From Hyphomicrobiaceae bacterium (GTDB taxonomy: Bacteria; Pseudomonadota; Alphaproteobacteria; Rhizobiales; Hyphomicrobiaceae), in contig JAEUMD010000003.1 in the NCBI GenBank assembly GCA_016793635.1, positions 186,001-250,000 on the forward strand: a stretch of DNA of 64,000 nt. The letters are read 5' to 3'. The notes beneath the pieces were generated by a model that did not search any database, was not told the origin of the DNA, and saw only the letters and a list, made by a program, of their open reading frames with translations. Made by a program: the position numbers and the translations under genes. This document shows, in pieces, positions 31,074 through 39,296 of this stretch (position 1 is its first letter; the number at the start of each line of letters is the position of its first letter).

Positions 31074-32609
31074 GTGCCATCCCTCTCGCAGCTTCTATCC
31101 GAGCGAGGCCGCATTCGCGAACTCGAGCCGATCGCCGTCGTCGACATCGGATCGAACTCGGTCCGTCTGGTCATTTACGAGGGAGCGGTGCGGGCACCGA
31201 CGCCGCTGTTCAACGAGAAGGTGCTCTGCGGCCTCGGCCGCACCGTCGCCTCGACCAACCGGCTCGCCGAGGAGGGCGTCACGCGCGCGCTTGCGGCGCT
31301 GAAGCGGTTTCACGCCATCACCCGCGATCTCGGCGTGAAGAATGTCCGCGCGATCGCGACCGCGGCGGTGCGCGAAGCCGAGAACGGACCCGACTTCATC
31401 ACCCGGGGCGAGAAAGCCCTCGGCGTGCATATCGAAGTGCTATCCGGCGAGAAGGAGGCGATCCTCGCGGCCAGCGGCATCATCATGGGCTTCATCGCCC
31501 CCGACGGCATCTCCGGGGACCTTGGCGGCGGAAGCCTGGAGCTGACCGACATCGCCGGGGGCAGTCTCACCGAGGCGACCACACTGCCGCTCGGCGGTCT
31601 TCGCCTCATCGACACCACCAAAGGCAAGCTCGATAAGGCGCATCTGATCGCCGAACAGGCGGTCGGCTCGGTGCCGTGGGTCAAGAACGGCCGCGGCCGC
31701 CCCTTCTACGCGGTCGGCGGAACATGGCGCTCGCTCGCCAAGATGTACATGGAGCAGACCAGCTATCCGTTGCGCGTGATGCACGGCTTTTCTGCCCCGA
31801 CGCGGGCGATGATCTCGTTCTGCGACCAGATCGTGAAAGCCAAAAAGCTCTCGAGTCTCGCGGGCGTCGGAGAGGTATCGAAGGCACGGCGCGACGTGCT
31901 GCCGTATGGCGCCGCCGTGCTGGAGAGCGTGCTGCGGCGCATCGAGCCGTCGGAAGTGGTATTCTCCGTGTTCGGTGTCCGCGAGGGGCTCGTCTACTCG
32001 CTTCTGCCGCACGACGAGAAGGTCAAGGATCCGCTGCTCTCGTTCTGCGAGGACTACGCGCGGCTGAGATCACGCTCGGCCGAGCACGCGATCGAACTCT
32101 GTCAGTGGACCGACGCGCTGTTCGCCTCGGCGGACATCGACGAAACGCCGGACGAGCGCCGGCTGCGTTATGCCGCCTGTCTGCTCTCTGACATCGGCTG
32201 GCGCGCTCATCCCGACTATCGGGGCGAGCAGAGCCTCAACGTCATTGCCCACGCCGGGCTCGGCGGCATCGACCACATGGGCCGCATTTATCTGGCGCTG
32301 TCGGTCTACTTCCGCCACGCCGGACAGGGAGAGTCGCAAGGCGAGCACCTGTCGAACCGGTTGAAGGCGCTCGTGCCGAAGCGGGTGCTTGCGCGGGCCA
32401 AGCTGGTCGGCGGGGCCGTGCGCGTCGCTCACATGCTGTCGATTGGCATGCCGGGCGTCATCGACCTGACGCCGATGCGGGTCGAGGACAACCGGCTGGT
32501 GCTGCGCATTCCCTCGCCGTTCGCGGACCTCGACGGCGAGCGTCTGCGCCGTCGCCTTGCCATGATGGCGGGCCTGCTGGGCAAGGAACCGCACGTCGAG
32601 TTCGGCTGA
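31074..32609 (+). CDS. ppx: Exopolyphosphatase (Ppx/GppA family)
   Basis: A 511-residue enzyme that removes phosphate from polyphosphate ends (or from pppGpp in the GppA branch). The actin-like ATPase fold shows phosphate loop 1 in AVVDIGSNSVRLVIYEG (residues 22-38) and phosphate loop 2 in SGDLGGGSLELTDI. A C-terminal HD-like helical region follows residue 320. The start is a GTG at 31074, 11 bases after the ppk1 stop, with AGGA overlapping that stop. Cotranscription with ppk1 allows balanced polyphosphate turnover. Confidence 0.95.
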   Translation: MPSLSQLLSERGRIRELEPIAVVDIGSNSVRLVIYEGAVRAPTPLFNEKVLCGLGRTVASTNRLAEEGVTRALAALKRFHAITRDLGVKNVRAIATAAVREAENGPDFITRGEKALGVHIEVLSGEKEAILAASGIIMGFIAPDGISGDLGGGSLELTDIAGGSLTEATTLPLGGLRLIDTTKGKLDKAHLIAEQAVGSVPWVKNGRGRPFYAVGGTWRSLAKMYMEQTSYPLRVMHGFSAPTRAMISFCDQIVKAKKLSSLAGVGEVSKARRDVLPYGAAVLESVLRRIEPSEVVFSVFGVREGLVYSLLPHDEKVKDPLLSFCEDYARLRSRSAEHAIELCQWTDALFASADIDETPDERRLRYAACLLSDIGWRAHPDYRGEQSLNVIAHAGLGGIDHMGRIYLALSVYFRHAGQGESQGEHLSNRLKALVPKRVLARAKLVGGAVRVAHMLSIGMPGVIDLTPMRVEDNRLVLRIPSPFADLDGERLRRRLAMMAGLLGKEPHVEFG

Positions 32610-32852
32610 ATGCTCAGAGCGTGCATTTGTCCGCGTTCGCCCGTGCCAGCGCCTCGCTTCTTCACGGATATGTCCCCACTCGCACCAGCCCGTATGTCGT
32701 TGCGGGCTTAACGCGTCGGGCAAATCGATTATATGTGACCACTGAGCGGCCTTGCGCGACTTCCGGCGAGAGGCCGCGACACCAGACGGCCCGCGGCGAT
32801 CTTCCGCACTCCCGCCATCGCCGCGCGGCCAACAGCACGGACCTTGCAGAAC

Positions 32853-33767
32853 ATGGCCAGCGATCCCTATGGCATTCTCGGGTTGCAGCGGAGCGCGACC
32901 GACGACGAGGTGCGCGCGGCCTTCCGGCGGCTGGCGAAGACCAGCCATCCCGACCTGCACCCGGGCGACTCCGCCGCCGCCGAGCGGTTCAAGAAATTGT
33001 CTGCGGCCTACGACATCCTCGGTGACGCCGAGAAACGCCGCCAGTTCGACGCGGGGTTGATCGACGCCTCGGGGGAACCCGTCCGAGGCTTCGCCCAGCG
33101 CCATCGCGGCCAGCCTGGAGCCCAGCCGCACGCCCGCGCCGGCACGCCGGGCGGCGGCCCGTTCAGCGACATTTTCTCTGACATTTTCGGCGAGGGGGGA
33201 TTCGGCGGCCCACGCCAGGGCCATCCGGGCTTTCGCGCCCGCGGGCAGGACGTGCGCTACACGCTGGAGGTCGACTTCCTCGAGGCCATCTCCGGCACCC
33301 GCAAGCGCGTGACGATGCCGGACGGCGGCGTTCTCGACCTCGTCGTGCCCGAAGGCGTCGTCGACGGTCAGGTGCTGCGGCTCAAGGGCAAGGGCAAGCC
33401 GGGGCTCGGCGGCGGCGAGGTCGGCGATGCGCTGGTCGAGATCCACGTGCGCCCGCATGCCGACTACACGCGCTCGGGCGACGACATCACCATGAACCTG
33501 CCGGTCAGCCTCGACGAGGCGATCCTCGGCGGGCGTATCGAGGTCGGAACGCCGACGGGCCGCGTGCACGTGACGCTGCCGAAGGGCACGAGCTCGGGCC
33601 AGGTGTTCCGCCTGCGCGGCAAGGGCGCGCGCAACACCGCCACCGGCAAGCACGGCGACCTGCTCGCCAGCGTCCGTATCGTGCTGCCGGAAAAGATCGA
33701 CGACGGCCTCGCCTACTTCATTTCCGAGTGGCGCAACAAGAACCGCTACGACCCGCGCGGAAAGTGA
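32853..33767 (+). CDS. DnaJ-class co-chaperone (CbpA-like, no zinc finger)
   Basis: A 304-residue protein. Residues 3-65 are a J domain with DPYGILGLQRSATDDEVRAA and the invariant HPD in TSHPDLHPGD that stimulates DnaK ATPase. A Gly-rich linker (GGPFSDIFSDIFGEGGFGG) follows, then two DnaJ C-terminal substrate-binding barrels (RGQDVRYTLEVDFLEAISGT; DDITMNLPVSLDEAILGG). The Cys-rich zinc finger of true DnaJ is missing, so it is of the CbpA type. ATG 32853 is preferred to an in-frame TTG nine bases upstream. Its stop lies seven bases before the left edge of the low-GC insert. Confidence 0.9.
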   Translation: MASDPYGILGLQRSATDDEVRAAFRRLAKTSHPDLHPGDSAAAERFKKLSAAYDILGDAEKRRQFDAGLIDASGEPVRGFAQRHRGQPGAQPHARAGTPGGGPFSDIFSDIFGEGGFGGPRQGHPGFRARGQDVRYTLEVDFLEAISGTRKRVTMPDGGVLDLVVPEGVVDGQVLRLKGKGKPGLGGGEVGDALVEIHVRPHADYTRSGDDITMNLPVSLDEAILGGRIEVGTPTGRVHVTLPKGTSSGQVFRLRGKGARNTATGKHGDLLASVRIVLPEKIDDGLAYFISEWRNKNRYDPRGK

Positions 33768-33773
33768 TGTCGG

Positions 33774-33783
33774 GTATTGGTGG
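33774..33783 (+). repeat. Left copy of a 10-bp direct repeat bordering the low-GC insert
   Basis: GTATTGGTGG occurs here, seven bases after the dnaJ-like stop, and again at 36489-36498 across the 3' end of tRNA-Lys. Allowing one indel the match extends by GATG. It may be the remnant of an attachment site. Confidence 0.4.
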
Positions 33784-33905
33784 CGATGGGGCACGGAACG
33801 ACGCACGACGCACTGACCCAACAGGCAAGCGCCACGGCCATTGCCTTAGGCGAAACTCTTGTGCAATTTGCATATCGTCGATTTTCTACTTGAGTGACCT
33901 CGACC

Positions 33906-34442
33906 ATGAGCGACCGTTCTGCCGCTGCGACACCGGAAGCCGCGACGAAACAGGAGCGGGTCGATTTCCTGAAGCAGGTGATCGCGTTCACCGAAGGCAA
34001 CGTGCGCTCCTACGACACCAAAGCGCAGATATCGTTGGCCGCATTTGCGGTCTCGGCTAACCCACTGGTTGCGATTGCGACGTCTGGCTGCTCGGCGAGC
34101 GGCGGTAAGGCCGTGCTGATGGTACTGGTGCCCGCATATCTTGCGACCATACTCAGCTACCTCTGGGCGATCTGGCCGGTGGCTCCGCCTGTCGCGCAAC
34201 TTACCGAGGGACTGAAGCAGCAGAATGCTTTCTTCGTGCTCGATCCACTATCGCTGGGTGCACCCAGCTATGTCGAACGACTGAACAAGCTGGCGGTCGA
34301 GCCGGAATTGACGGCCGAGGCACTGAAGCTCGCCTATATTCGACGCGTGAAAGCTCGCCGGTTCAAGACGGCGTTGGTTGCGACGCTATCCACCTACTTG
34401 CTGGTTGCGATTGCATTCTTCTTCATCGGGCGTTGCTTCTAG
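33906..34442 (+). CDS. Candidate Pycsar-type transmembrane effector (PycTM-like)
   Basis: A 178-residue membrane protein. An N-terminal amphipathic segment (FLKQVIAFTEGNVRSYDTKA) with D37-T38-K39-A40 leads into TM1 (about 41-60), TM2 (68-91), a cytosolic stretch of about 65 residues with SYVERLNKLAVEPELTAEAL and YIRRVKARRFKT, then TM3 (156-175). This order, the D-x-K-A motif before TM1 and the R/K-rich helix before the last TM, resembles the Pycsar effector family (PF18967, formerly DUF5706), which disrupts the membrane on binding cCMP or cUMP. Similarity is judged by eye. The cyclase gene starts 13 bases downstream, which is the two-gene Pycsar arrangement. GTG 33894 is an alternative start. 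Base composition is lower in GC than the neighbours. Confidence 0.6.
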   Translation: MSDRSAAATPEAATKQERVDFLKQVIAFTEGNVRSYDTKAQISLAAFAVSANPLVAIATSGCSASGGKAVLMVLVPAYLATILSYLWAIWPVAPPVAQLTEGLKQQNAFFVLDPLSLGAPSYVERLNKLAVEPELTAEALKLAYIRRVKARRFKTALVATLSTYLLVAIAFFFIGRCF

Positions 34443-34455
34443 CCGGGAGCACTCC

Positions 34456-36012
34456 ATGATCGCCCCTACCTCCCGTCGTCTCGCGGCAATCCTGGCGGCC
34501 GACGTGGCCGGCTACAGCGCGCTGATCGGCGCTGATGAGGACGGCACGGTCCGCACACTAAAAGAACATCAAGCGGTGGTCTTCCCCCTGATTGCGCAGT
34601 TCGGCGGTCGAGTGATCGATACGGCCGGCGACGGCATCATGGCGGAATTCGGGAGCGTCGTCAGTGCTGTGGAGTGTGCGCTACTACTCCAGAGCACCAT
34701 AGCCGATCGCAACAAGGACGTGCCGGCAGCACGGCGCCTCGCGTATCGCATTGGCGTCAATCTAGGCGACGTCATTTTCGACGAGCACCGCATTTATGGC
34801 GACGGTGTCAACATCGCCGCACGCCTCGAGTCTCTTGCCGAAGCGGGCGGGATTTGCATCTCCGGGAAAGTACACGACGAAATAAAAAGAAAGATCGAGG
34901 TCAGCTATCACGATTTAGGCTATCAGAACTTAAAGAACATTTCTGAACCCGTTCAAGTGCTGCGGATATATCGCGGCAATACTCCTGGCGACAACAATAC
35001 TCAAACTTCCAATCCGCAACAACCTATCCGCCGCGACCGTCTCCACCGCTTTCCGCTGCCGGCCAGTTCCCGAGGGGTCATCCAGAAAAGTGGTACATTT
35101 GTCGCAACAGCGTGTTTTGTAGTCGGTTTGATATGGCTTCTGAGGACCCCGGGAACCCTGACAGGTCTACCAGCGACCATTATTCCGCATGACGCCGGCG
35201 TGGCCAAAAAAGCGCTCGACCTCAACACTGTGCCGTTTGTCAGCGATTTCAGTCGCAAGGTCTTGCGCGAAAACTATTTGCCCGGAAAGGATATCAAGGC
35301 TTTCGCGATCTCATTCGTGGGCCTCGGAATTGCCACCGGAAAGGAAAGCGAAGCTAGTGCGACGAGCCAAGCTCTCGACCAGTGTCAACGTGCCAATTCC
35401 GCTCTGAAGTGCGAAGTATTTGCGATCGGCGACACTGTCGTCAGCGGCCGTGACAAACCGCCCTTGCCGCCGCAACCGTGGGTTCCATCCCGGCACTCTA
35501 CGCTACAGGACTTTGACGTTTCGCTCCTTCCGTTCGGAAATGAAGATGTGCGCACAGCTATCCGCGGCAATTTTGGGAGTGGCGATGCACAAAAAGCATT
35601 GGCTATTTCACCCCTTGGAAAATACTCATATTACTGGAGTCAAAGCTCGACTGACGAGGCCGTCCGCCGGACGCTTGAAATGTGCGGTGACGAGTACGGC
35701 CTCCCCTGCCGGATTCTTGCGATCAATTCTTCTTTTGTGTTGCCGGTCCCCGAAACGATGCGGGTAACTGGCTTTTTCAATCCGGAAATCGAAGCTCGCG
35801 TTGCTATCGCTAGCCGACCCAGCTTGAAGCAAAAGTTTGGCGCGCGCAATGATTGGAGTGCGGTTGCGACTGGCGTTGCTGGACTTCCCGGATTTGCTAG
35901 CGGCCAAAGCTCCGAAGCGTCGGCAATTGCGGAAGCAAAGAGGTTATGCGGCGAGGTCGATCTGGATTGCCGCATCATCGCAATTAGCGACTTCTCGGTG
36001 GCACCACGTTGA
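34456..36012 (+). CDS. Class III nucleotidyl cyclase with transmembrane helix and triple C-terminal repeat
   Basis: A 518-residue protein. Residues 8-170 are an adenylate/guanylate cyclase catalytic domain: ILAADVAGYSALIG and DTAGDGIMAEF give the two metal Asp, and YGDGVNIAARLESL the transition-state Asn and Arg. The base-recognising Lys of adenylate cyclases (VKTTGDG) is Asp here (IDTAGDG), so ATP specificity is doubtful. A hydrophobic helix follows (213-230). The rest holds three repeats (about 281-330, 379-430, 466-518), each with a Cys pair (C310/C319, C410/C418, C498/C505) and an AI or AIS motif, resembling DUF4189 units; they would face the periplasm. GGGAG lies seven bases before ATG 34456. 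With the preceding membrane protein it forms a Pycsar-like pair. Confidence 0.75.
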   Translation: MIAPTSRRLAAILAADVAGYSALIGADEDGTVRTLKEHQAVVFPLIAQFGGRVIDTAGDGIMAEFGSVVSAVECALLLQSTIADRNKDVPAARRLAYRIGVNLGDVIFDEHRIYGDGVNIAARLESLAEAGGICISGKVHDEIKRKIEVSYHDLGYQNLKNISEPVQVLRIYRGNTPGDNNTQTSNPQQPIRRDRLHRFPLPASSRGVIQKSGTFVATACFVVGLIWLLRTPGTLTGLPATIIPHDAGVAKKALDLNTVPFVSDFSRKVLRENYLPGKDIKAFAISFVGLGIATGKESEASATSQALDQCQRANSALKCEVFAIGDTVVSGRDKPPLPPQPWVPSRHSTLQDFDVSLLPFGNEDVRTAIRGNFGSGDAQKALAISPLGKYSYYWSQSSTDEAVRRTLEMCGDEYGLPCRILAINSSFVLPVPETMRVTGFFNPEIEARVAIASRPSLKQKFGARNDWSAVATGVAGLPGFASGQSSEASAIAEAKRLCGEVDLDCRIIAISDFSVAPR

Positions 36013-36492
36013 AGGCCACGGCAAGAGGAAACTAGCAACGGCTGCCGCCTTTCCGGCTTGGACTGAATCGCGAGGGATTCCCAAATCAGTCGCTCCGTGC
36101 TTCAAGCGGTGTGCCGGAAGCGGAAGCCAGCATGCAAAGCGAGACCCTACTCCTATCGACTTGCGTGAGTGCGAGGCGGCAGCAGACTGTGCCGCGGAGG
36201 AGGCCACCGGCGGCAATTACGTCTGCGCCACCGGAACGCCCCGCTCGCGCACGAGACTGACCGCCTTCACCCTAAACTCACGACTGAAACTCCGCCTCTG
36301 CATACGCCGCTCCGGCCTCACTTTGACACCTAAACTGGGCGTCCATGGAACCGGTTGCAGGCGAATAATAGCTGCCGAGAGTTCGGAGAGTGGTCGAGAG
36401 CGTCGCTCGATGGCCGCTACCTCTCACAGCAATCGGTCCCGGAATCGTTCCTGGGCCCGCTGGCGGCTACATCGTATTTTCTGGCTAAGTAT
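36013..36492. mobile_element. Degraded mobile DNA between the cyclase gene and tRNA-Lys
   Basis: 480 bases without an intact gene. It contains a 28-codon fragment of an IS3-family orfA (36217-36303, leftward) preceded, in that reading, by TGGACGCCCAGTTTAGGTGTCA, which looks like an insertion-sequence end (36325-36346). Small inverted repeats (GAATCGCGAGGGATTC near 36063; GGTCCCGGAATCGTTCCTGGGCC near 36438) are also present. No integrase is found. Confidence 0.55.
36217..36303 (-). pseudogene. Truncated IS3-family transposase OrfA (N-terminal fragment)
   Basis: Reading leftward from the ATG at 36303 gives 28 residues, including RRSFSREFRVKAVSLVRERG then VPVAQT and a stop. This is the start of the OrfA helix-turn-helix protein of IS3-type elements (R-R-x-F-S-R-E-F-x-x-x-A-V-x-L-V-x-x-R-G-V-x-V-A-Q), which normally continues for about 60 further residues. 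The rest of the element is missing, so it cannot transpose. Confidence 0.75.
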
Positions 36493-36568
<76 letters not shown>

Positions 36569-36641
36569 ATCTGCCCGTGCCGTGGATTGGGCACCGGCGG
36601 CTGCAGCGGCGGCGCGACACTTGCACCGCTTGGACAGCAAC

Positions 36642-36658
36642 GGGGCCCGTAGGGCCCC
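36642..36658 (-). terminator. Strong hairpin downstream of the ModE-like gene
   Basis: GGGGCCC-GTA-GGGCCCC forms a perfect 7-bp GC stem 55 bases after the stop of the leftward ModE-like gene and upstream of tRNA-Lys. There is no clear T-run, so its role as a terminator is tentative. Confidence 0.4.
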
Positions 36659-36712
36659 GAGGCCGTTCGGATAGCACCATCCTCCGGGCGTGTCCAGCGC
36701 TCAAAACAGCAT

Positions 36713-37072
36713 TTATCGAGCTGGCCGCGCCAGCCGCGAAAGCCGCGCGATGACAGGCGCCACGGCCGTTCCGGCACGCCGCTCCATCTCGCGATAGGCC
36801 GCAAGGACCTCTTCTCCGAGCGCCGTCAAAGTCGCCCCGCCGCCGGTCTTGCCGCCCTTGCTCGCCTCGATCAGCGGCAGCTCGAAATGGCTGTTCAGCG
36901 CGACGACGAGAAGCCATGCACGCTTGTAGCTCATCCCGATCCGCCGCCCGGCTGCGGCGATCGACCCCGTCTCACGGATGCCCTCGAGCAAGGCGGCCTT
37001 ACCCGGGCCGATGCCGATCCCTGGGGCGATGACCACGCGCAGGCGCGGACCGACAGTTTGATTGCTACCCAT
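36713..37072 (-). CDS. ModE-like winged-helix transcriptional regulator
   Basis: A 119-residue protein consisting of only the N-terminal DNA-binding domain of ModE: LLEGIRETGSIAAAGRRIGM, SYKRAWLLVVALNSHFELPL, then GGATLTALGEEVLAAYREME. The molybdate-binding TOBE domains are absent, so any effector is unknown. Short ModE-like proteins control molybdenum transport or enzymes in several groups. A molybdenum/tungsten formate dehydrogenase operon lies 7-20 kb away, but no direct link is shown. AGGAG lies five bases before ATG 37072, which excludes the longer frame to 37147. Confidence 0.85.
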   Translation of the reverse strand: MGSNQTVGPRLRVVIAPGIGIGPGKAALLEGIRETGSIAAAGRRIGMSYKRAWLLVVALNSHFELPLIEASKGGKTGGGATLTALGEEVLAAYREMERRAGTAVAPVIARLSRLARPAR

Positions 37073-37242
37073 GCGGCTCCTGCTGCGGGGTGAGGACGCC
37101 ACGAGTCGGCGCCGGCCAATGCCAGCGGCATACGAAAAATAGCCCATGCGGGCCGGAAAGTGGAGCCCGGCGACCGGCCGGCCCGGTCGCAGAAACGCAG
37201 TACGGCCGAGGCACGGCTGAAACGAAGTGGCGATCAGGCGCG

Positions 37243-38091
37243 CTACGCCGCCTTCAGCTCACCGAGAATCGGATCGTCGATGCTCGACCAGACGATGAAG
37301 CCAGGATTGCGGAAACCCCTCTCGGTCTTCCCATAGCGCAACGGTGCTCCGGCGGCATCGGTGACGATGGCTCCCGCAGCGACCGCGATCGCGTGCCCCG
37401 CCGCCGTATCCCACTCCATCGTCGGCGACAGGCGCGGGTAGAGATCGGCAGTGCCGTCCGCGACGAGACAGAATTTGAGCGACGAGCCGATGCTCGTCAT
37501 GCCGCCGACCTCGACCGAGCAATCGCGCAGCCACCGCTCGAGCTCCGCAGCTCCATGGGCGCGGCTCGCCACCATGACACGGCTGCGGCCGGGCGAAGCT
37601 GGGCGCGCGGCAAGGCGCGTCGCAGACCCGAGAGCGGCCTGCCAATCTCCATTCTCCGGGTCGAGCGTCGTCGCCACGGCTTCCTCGTCCGAGAGCGTCA
37701 CGTAGAGGCGTGCGAGCGCAGGCGCATAGATGAGGCCGAAGCTCGGCGTGCCATCCTCGACCAGCGCGATGTTGAGTGTGAAATCGCCACGCCCGGAAAT
37801 GAACTCTTTGGTGCCATCGAGGGGATCGACCAGGAAGAAGCGCGCCGCTGCCGACGATGGCGTGGCGCCGGCATTGGCAACTGCTTCCTCAGCGACGACG
37901 GGAACACCCGGCGCGACGCGGTCGAGGGCGGCGATCACGATCGCCTCGCACTCCGTATCGGCGGCCGTCACGGGCGAGCCGTCGCTCTTAGTGTCGAAGT
38001 CGCCGCGCTTGGCGAAGTGACGCATCATCGCCTTCGCGGCTTCCATGACATCCGGCATCAGGCTCAAGACGAGCGGGCGAAAGTCTCTCAA
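37243..38091 (-). CDS. cysQ: 3'(2'),5'-bisphosphate nucleotidase CysQ
   Basis: A 282-residue enzyme that hydrolyses 3'-phosphoadenosine 5'-phosphate (PAP), the by-product of PAPS-using sulfotransferases and sulfate reduction. The inositol-monophosphatase fold is shown by VVAEEAV, the metal motif VDPLDGTKEF and the C-terminal PTMEWDTAAGHAIAV. The start is a TTG at 38091 with GGAGG seven bases upstream; this strong ribosome-binding site decides it against inner ATG codons. It could serve the sulfotransferase encoded near the left edge of the window. Confidence 0.93.
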   Translation of the reverse strand: MRDFRPLVLSLMPDVMEAAKAMMRHFAKRGDFDTKSDGSPVTAADTECEAIVIAALDRVAPGVPVVAEEAVANAGATPSSAAARFFLVDPLDGTKEFISGRGDFTLNIALVEDGTPSFGLIYAPALARLYVTLSDEEAVATTLDPENGDWQAALGSATRLAARPASPGRSRVMVASRAHGAAELERWLRDCSVEVGGMTSIGSSLKFCLVADGTADLYPRLSPTMEWDTAAGHAIAVAAGAIVTDAAGAPLRYGKTERGFRNPGFIVWSSIDDPILGELKAA

Positions 38092-38374
38092 GGTCCGGCC
38101 TCCGGTTGGTTTGTCGCGACGGCCGCGTCACGACGGAATTGGCGGCGAGGCCCTGTCTAACCGTGCCCACTGTGCGCCTGCAAGCGTTTCACGGAAATTG
38201 CACAGACTGAGCCACCCGACATTTGGCCGAATGGGATTGGCTCGCCGCATCGCCATGAGCGAATGCGCGTTCAACAACAGTGGTTCCGCCGCGAACTGCT
38301 CCGCTTTTTCGGAGAACTCTGGCATAAAGCTCGCTCGCAACACCCGCACAAGCCGCATCTCGATCGAGTTGGTC

Positions 38375-39001
38375 ATGGGACTTCAGCGAATTCTTCTGGT
38401 GGACGACCACGCCGTGGTGCGAGAGGGCGTGCGGCGGCTGCTGCTCGACATGCCGGGCATCGAGATCTCCGAGGCGGCGACCGGGCAGCAGGCCCTCGAC
38501 GCGATACGTAGCCAGCCGGTCGATCTCGTCATACTCGATCTCAATCTCACTGGGATCGGCGGCCTCGAGCTGCTGCGCCGGCTGCTGCGCGAATTCCCGA
38601 ATACACGCGCGATCGTCTTCAGCATGCATGCCGAGCCCATCTACGCCTCGCGCGCGCTGCGTCTCGGCGCCAAGGGGTATGTGAGCAAGAGCGCCGCCGC
38701 TGAAGAACTTGTCGCTGCGGTCAAGCGCGTCTCCGAGGGCGGCCATTACGTCGAGCGCGAGCTCGCCAACCAGATCGCCGTCGGCTCGGGCGGCGGCGCA
38801 GACCCCCTCCAGCAGCTCACGACACGCGAGATCGAGATCCTGCGCCAGCTCGGCGCCGGACGCAGCATGTCACAAATCGCCGACGAGATGGGCGTCTCCT
38901 ACAAAACGATCGCCAATACGTGCAGCATCATGAAGAGCAAGCTCGGCCTCGAGCGCACCGCGGACCTCATCCGCACATCTTTCGACCTTTTCGAGCGTTG
39001 A
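38375..39001 (+). CDS. NarL/FixJ-family response regulator with LuxR-type DNA-binding domain
   Basis: A 208-residue regulator. The receiver domain has D10 and D11 (LLVDDH), the phosphorylated D55 (VILDLNLTG), S83 and K105 (GYVSKSA). The C-terminal helix-turn-helix spans LTTREIEILRQLGAGRS and MSQIADEMGVSYKTIANTCS. The usual His of the recognition helix (KTVxxH) is replaced by Asn-Thr. No sensor kinase is encoded nearby, so it is an orphan here. Conservation starts at ATG 38375, so the much longer open frame upstream is ignored. It reads toward eutB 295 bases downstream and might control it. Confidence 0.92.
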   Translation: MGLQRILLVDDHAVVREGVRRLLLDMPGIEISEAATGQQALDAIRSQPVDLVILDLNLTGIGGLELLRRLLREFPNTRAIVFSMHAEPIYASRALRLGAKGYVSKSAAAEELVAAVKRVSEGGHYVERELANQIAVGSGGGADPLQQLTTREIEILRQLGAGRSMSQIADEMGVSYKTIANTCSIMKSKLGLERTADLIRTSFDLFER

Positions 39002-39296
39002 GGGCGTGACGCCACACCTGGAATGATCCGCGTCGGTTAGAGAGGCCCGAGGTCAACGCACTGCCGAACGATGCACGTGAGACTCGACTGCGCGCCTCGC
39101 CAGCCTCCTCGGGTATCAGCACCACGCGAACGCCGGTGTTATTGTCGAAGTCCGGCGACGGTAGCGGTTGCGGAGAGACGGCCACTCGACGCCCCTCACA
39201 ATGCTTCGAGAGGGCGGCATCCAATTCGCTGTGTGCACTTGACTTGTGCCACTGCTGCGGCCCTCATGACGTCACTGACATCGAGAACCGCGCCAC

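Noticed and set aside
36063-36078. GAATCGCGAGGGATTC as a terminator of the cyclase gene
   Set aside because: The stem is short and imperfect and no T-run follows.
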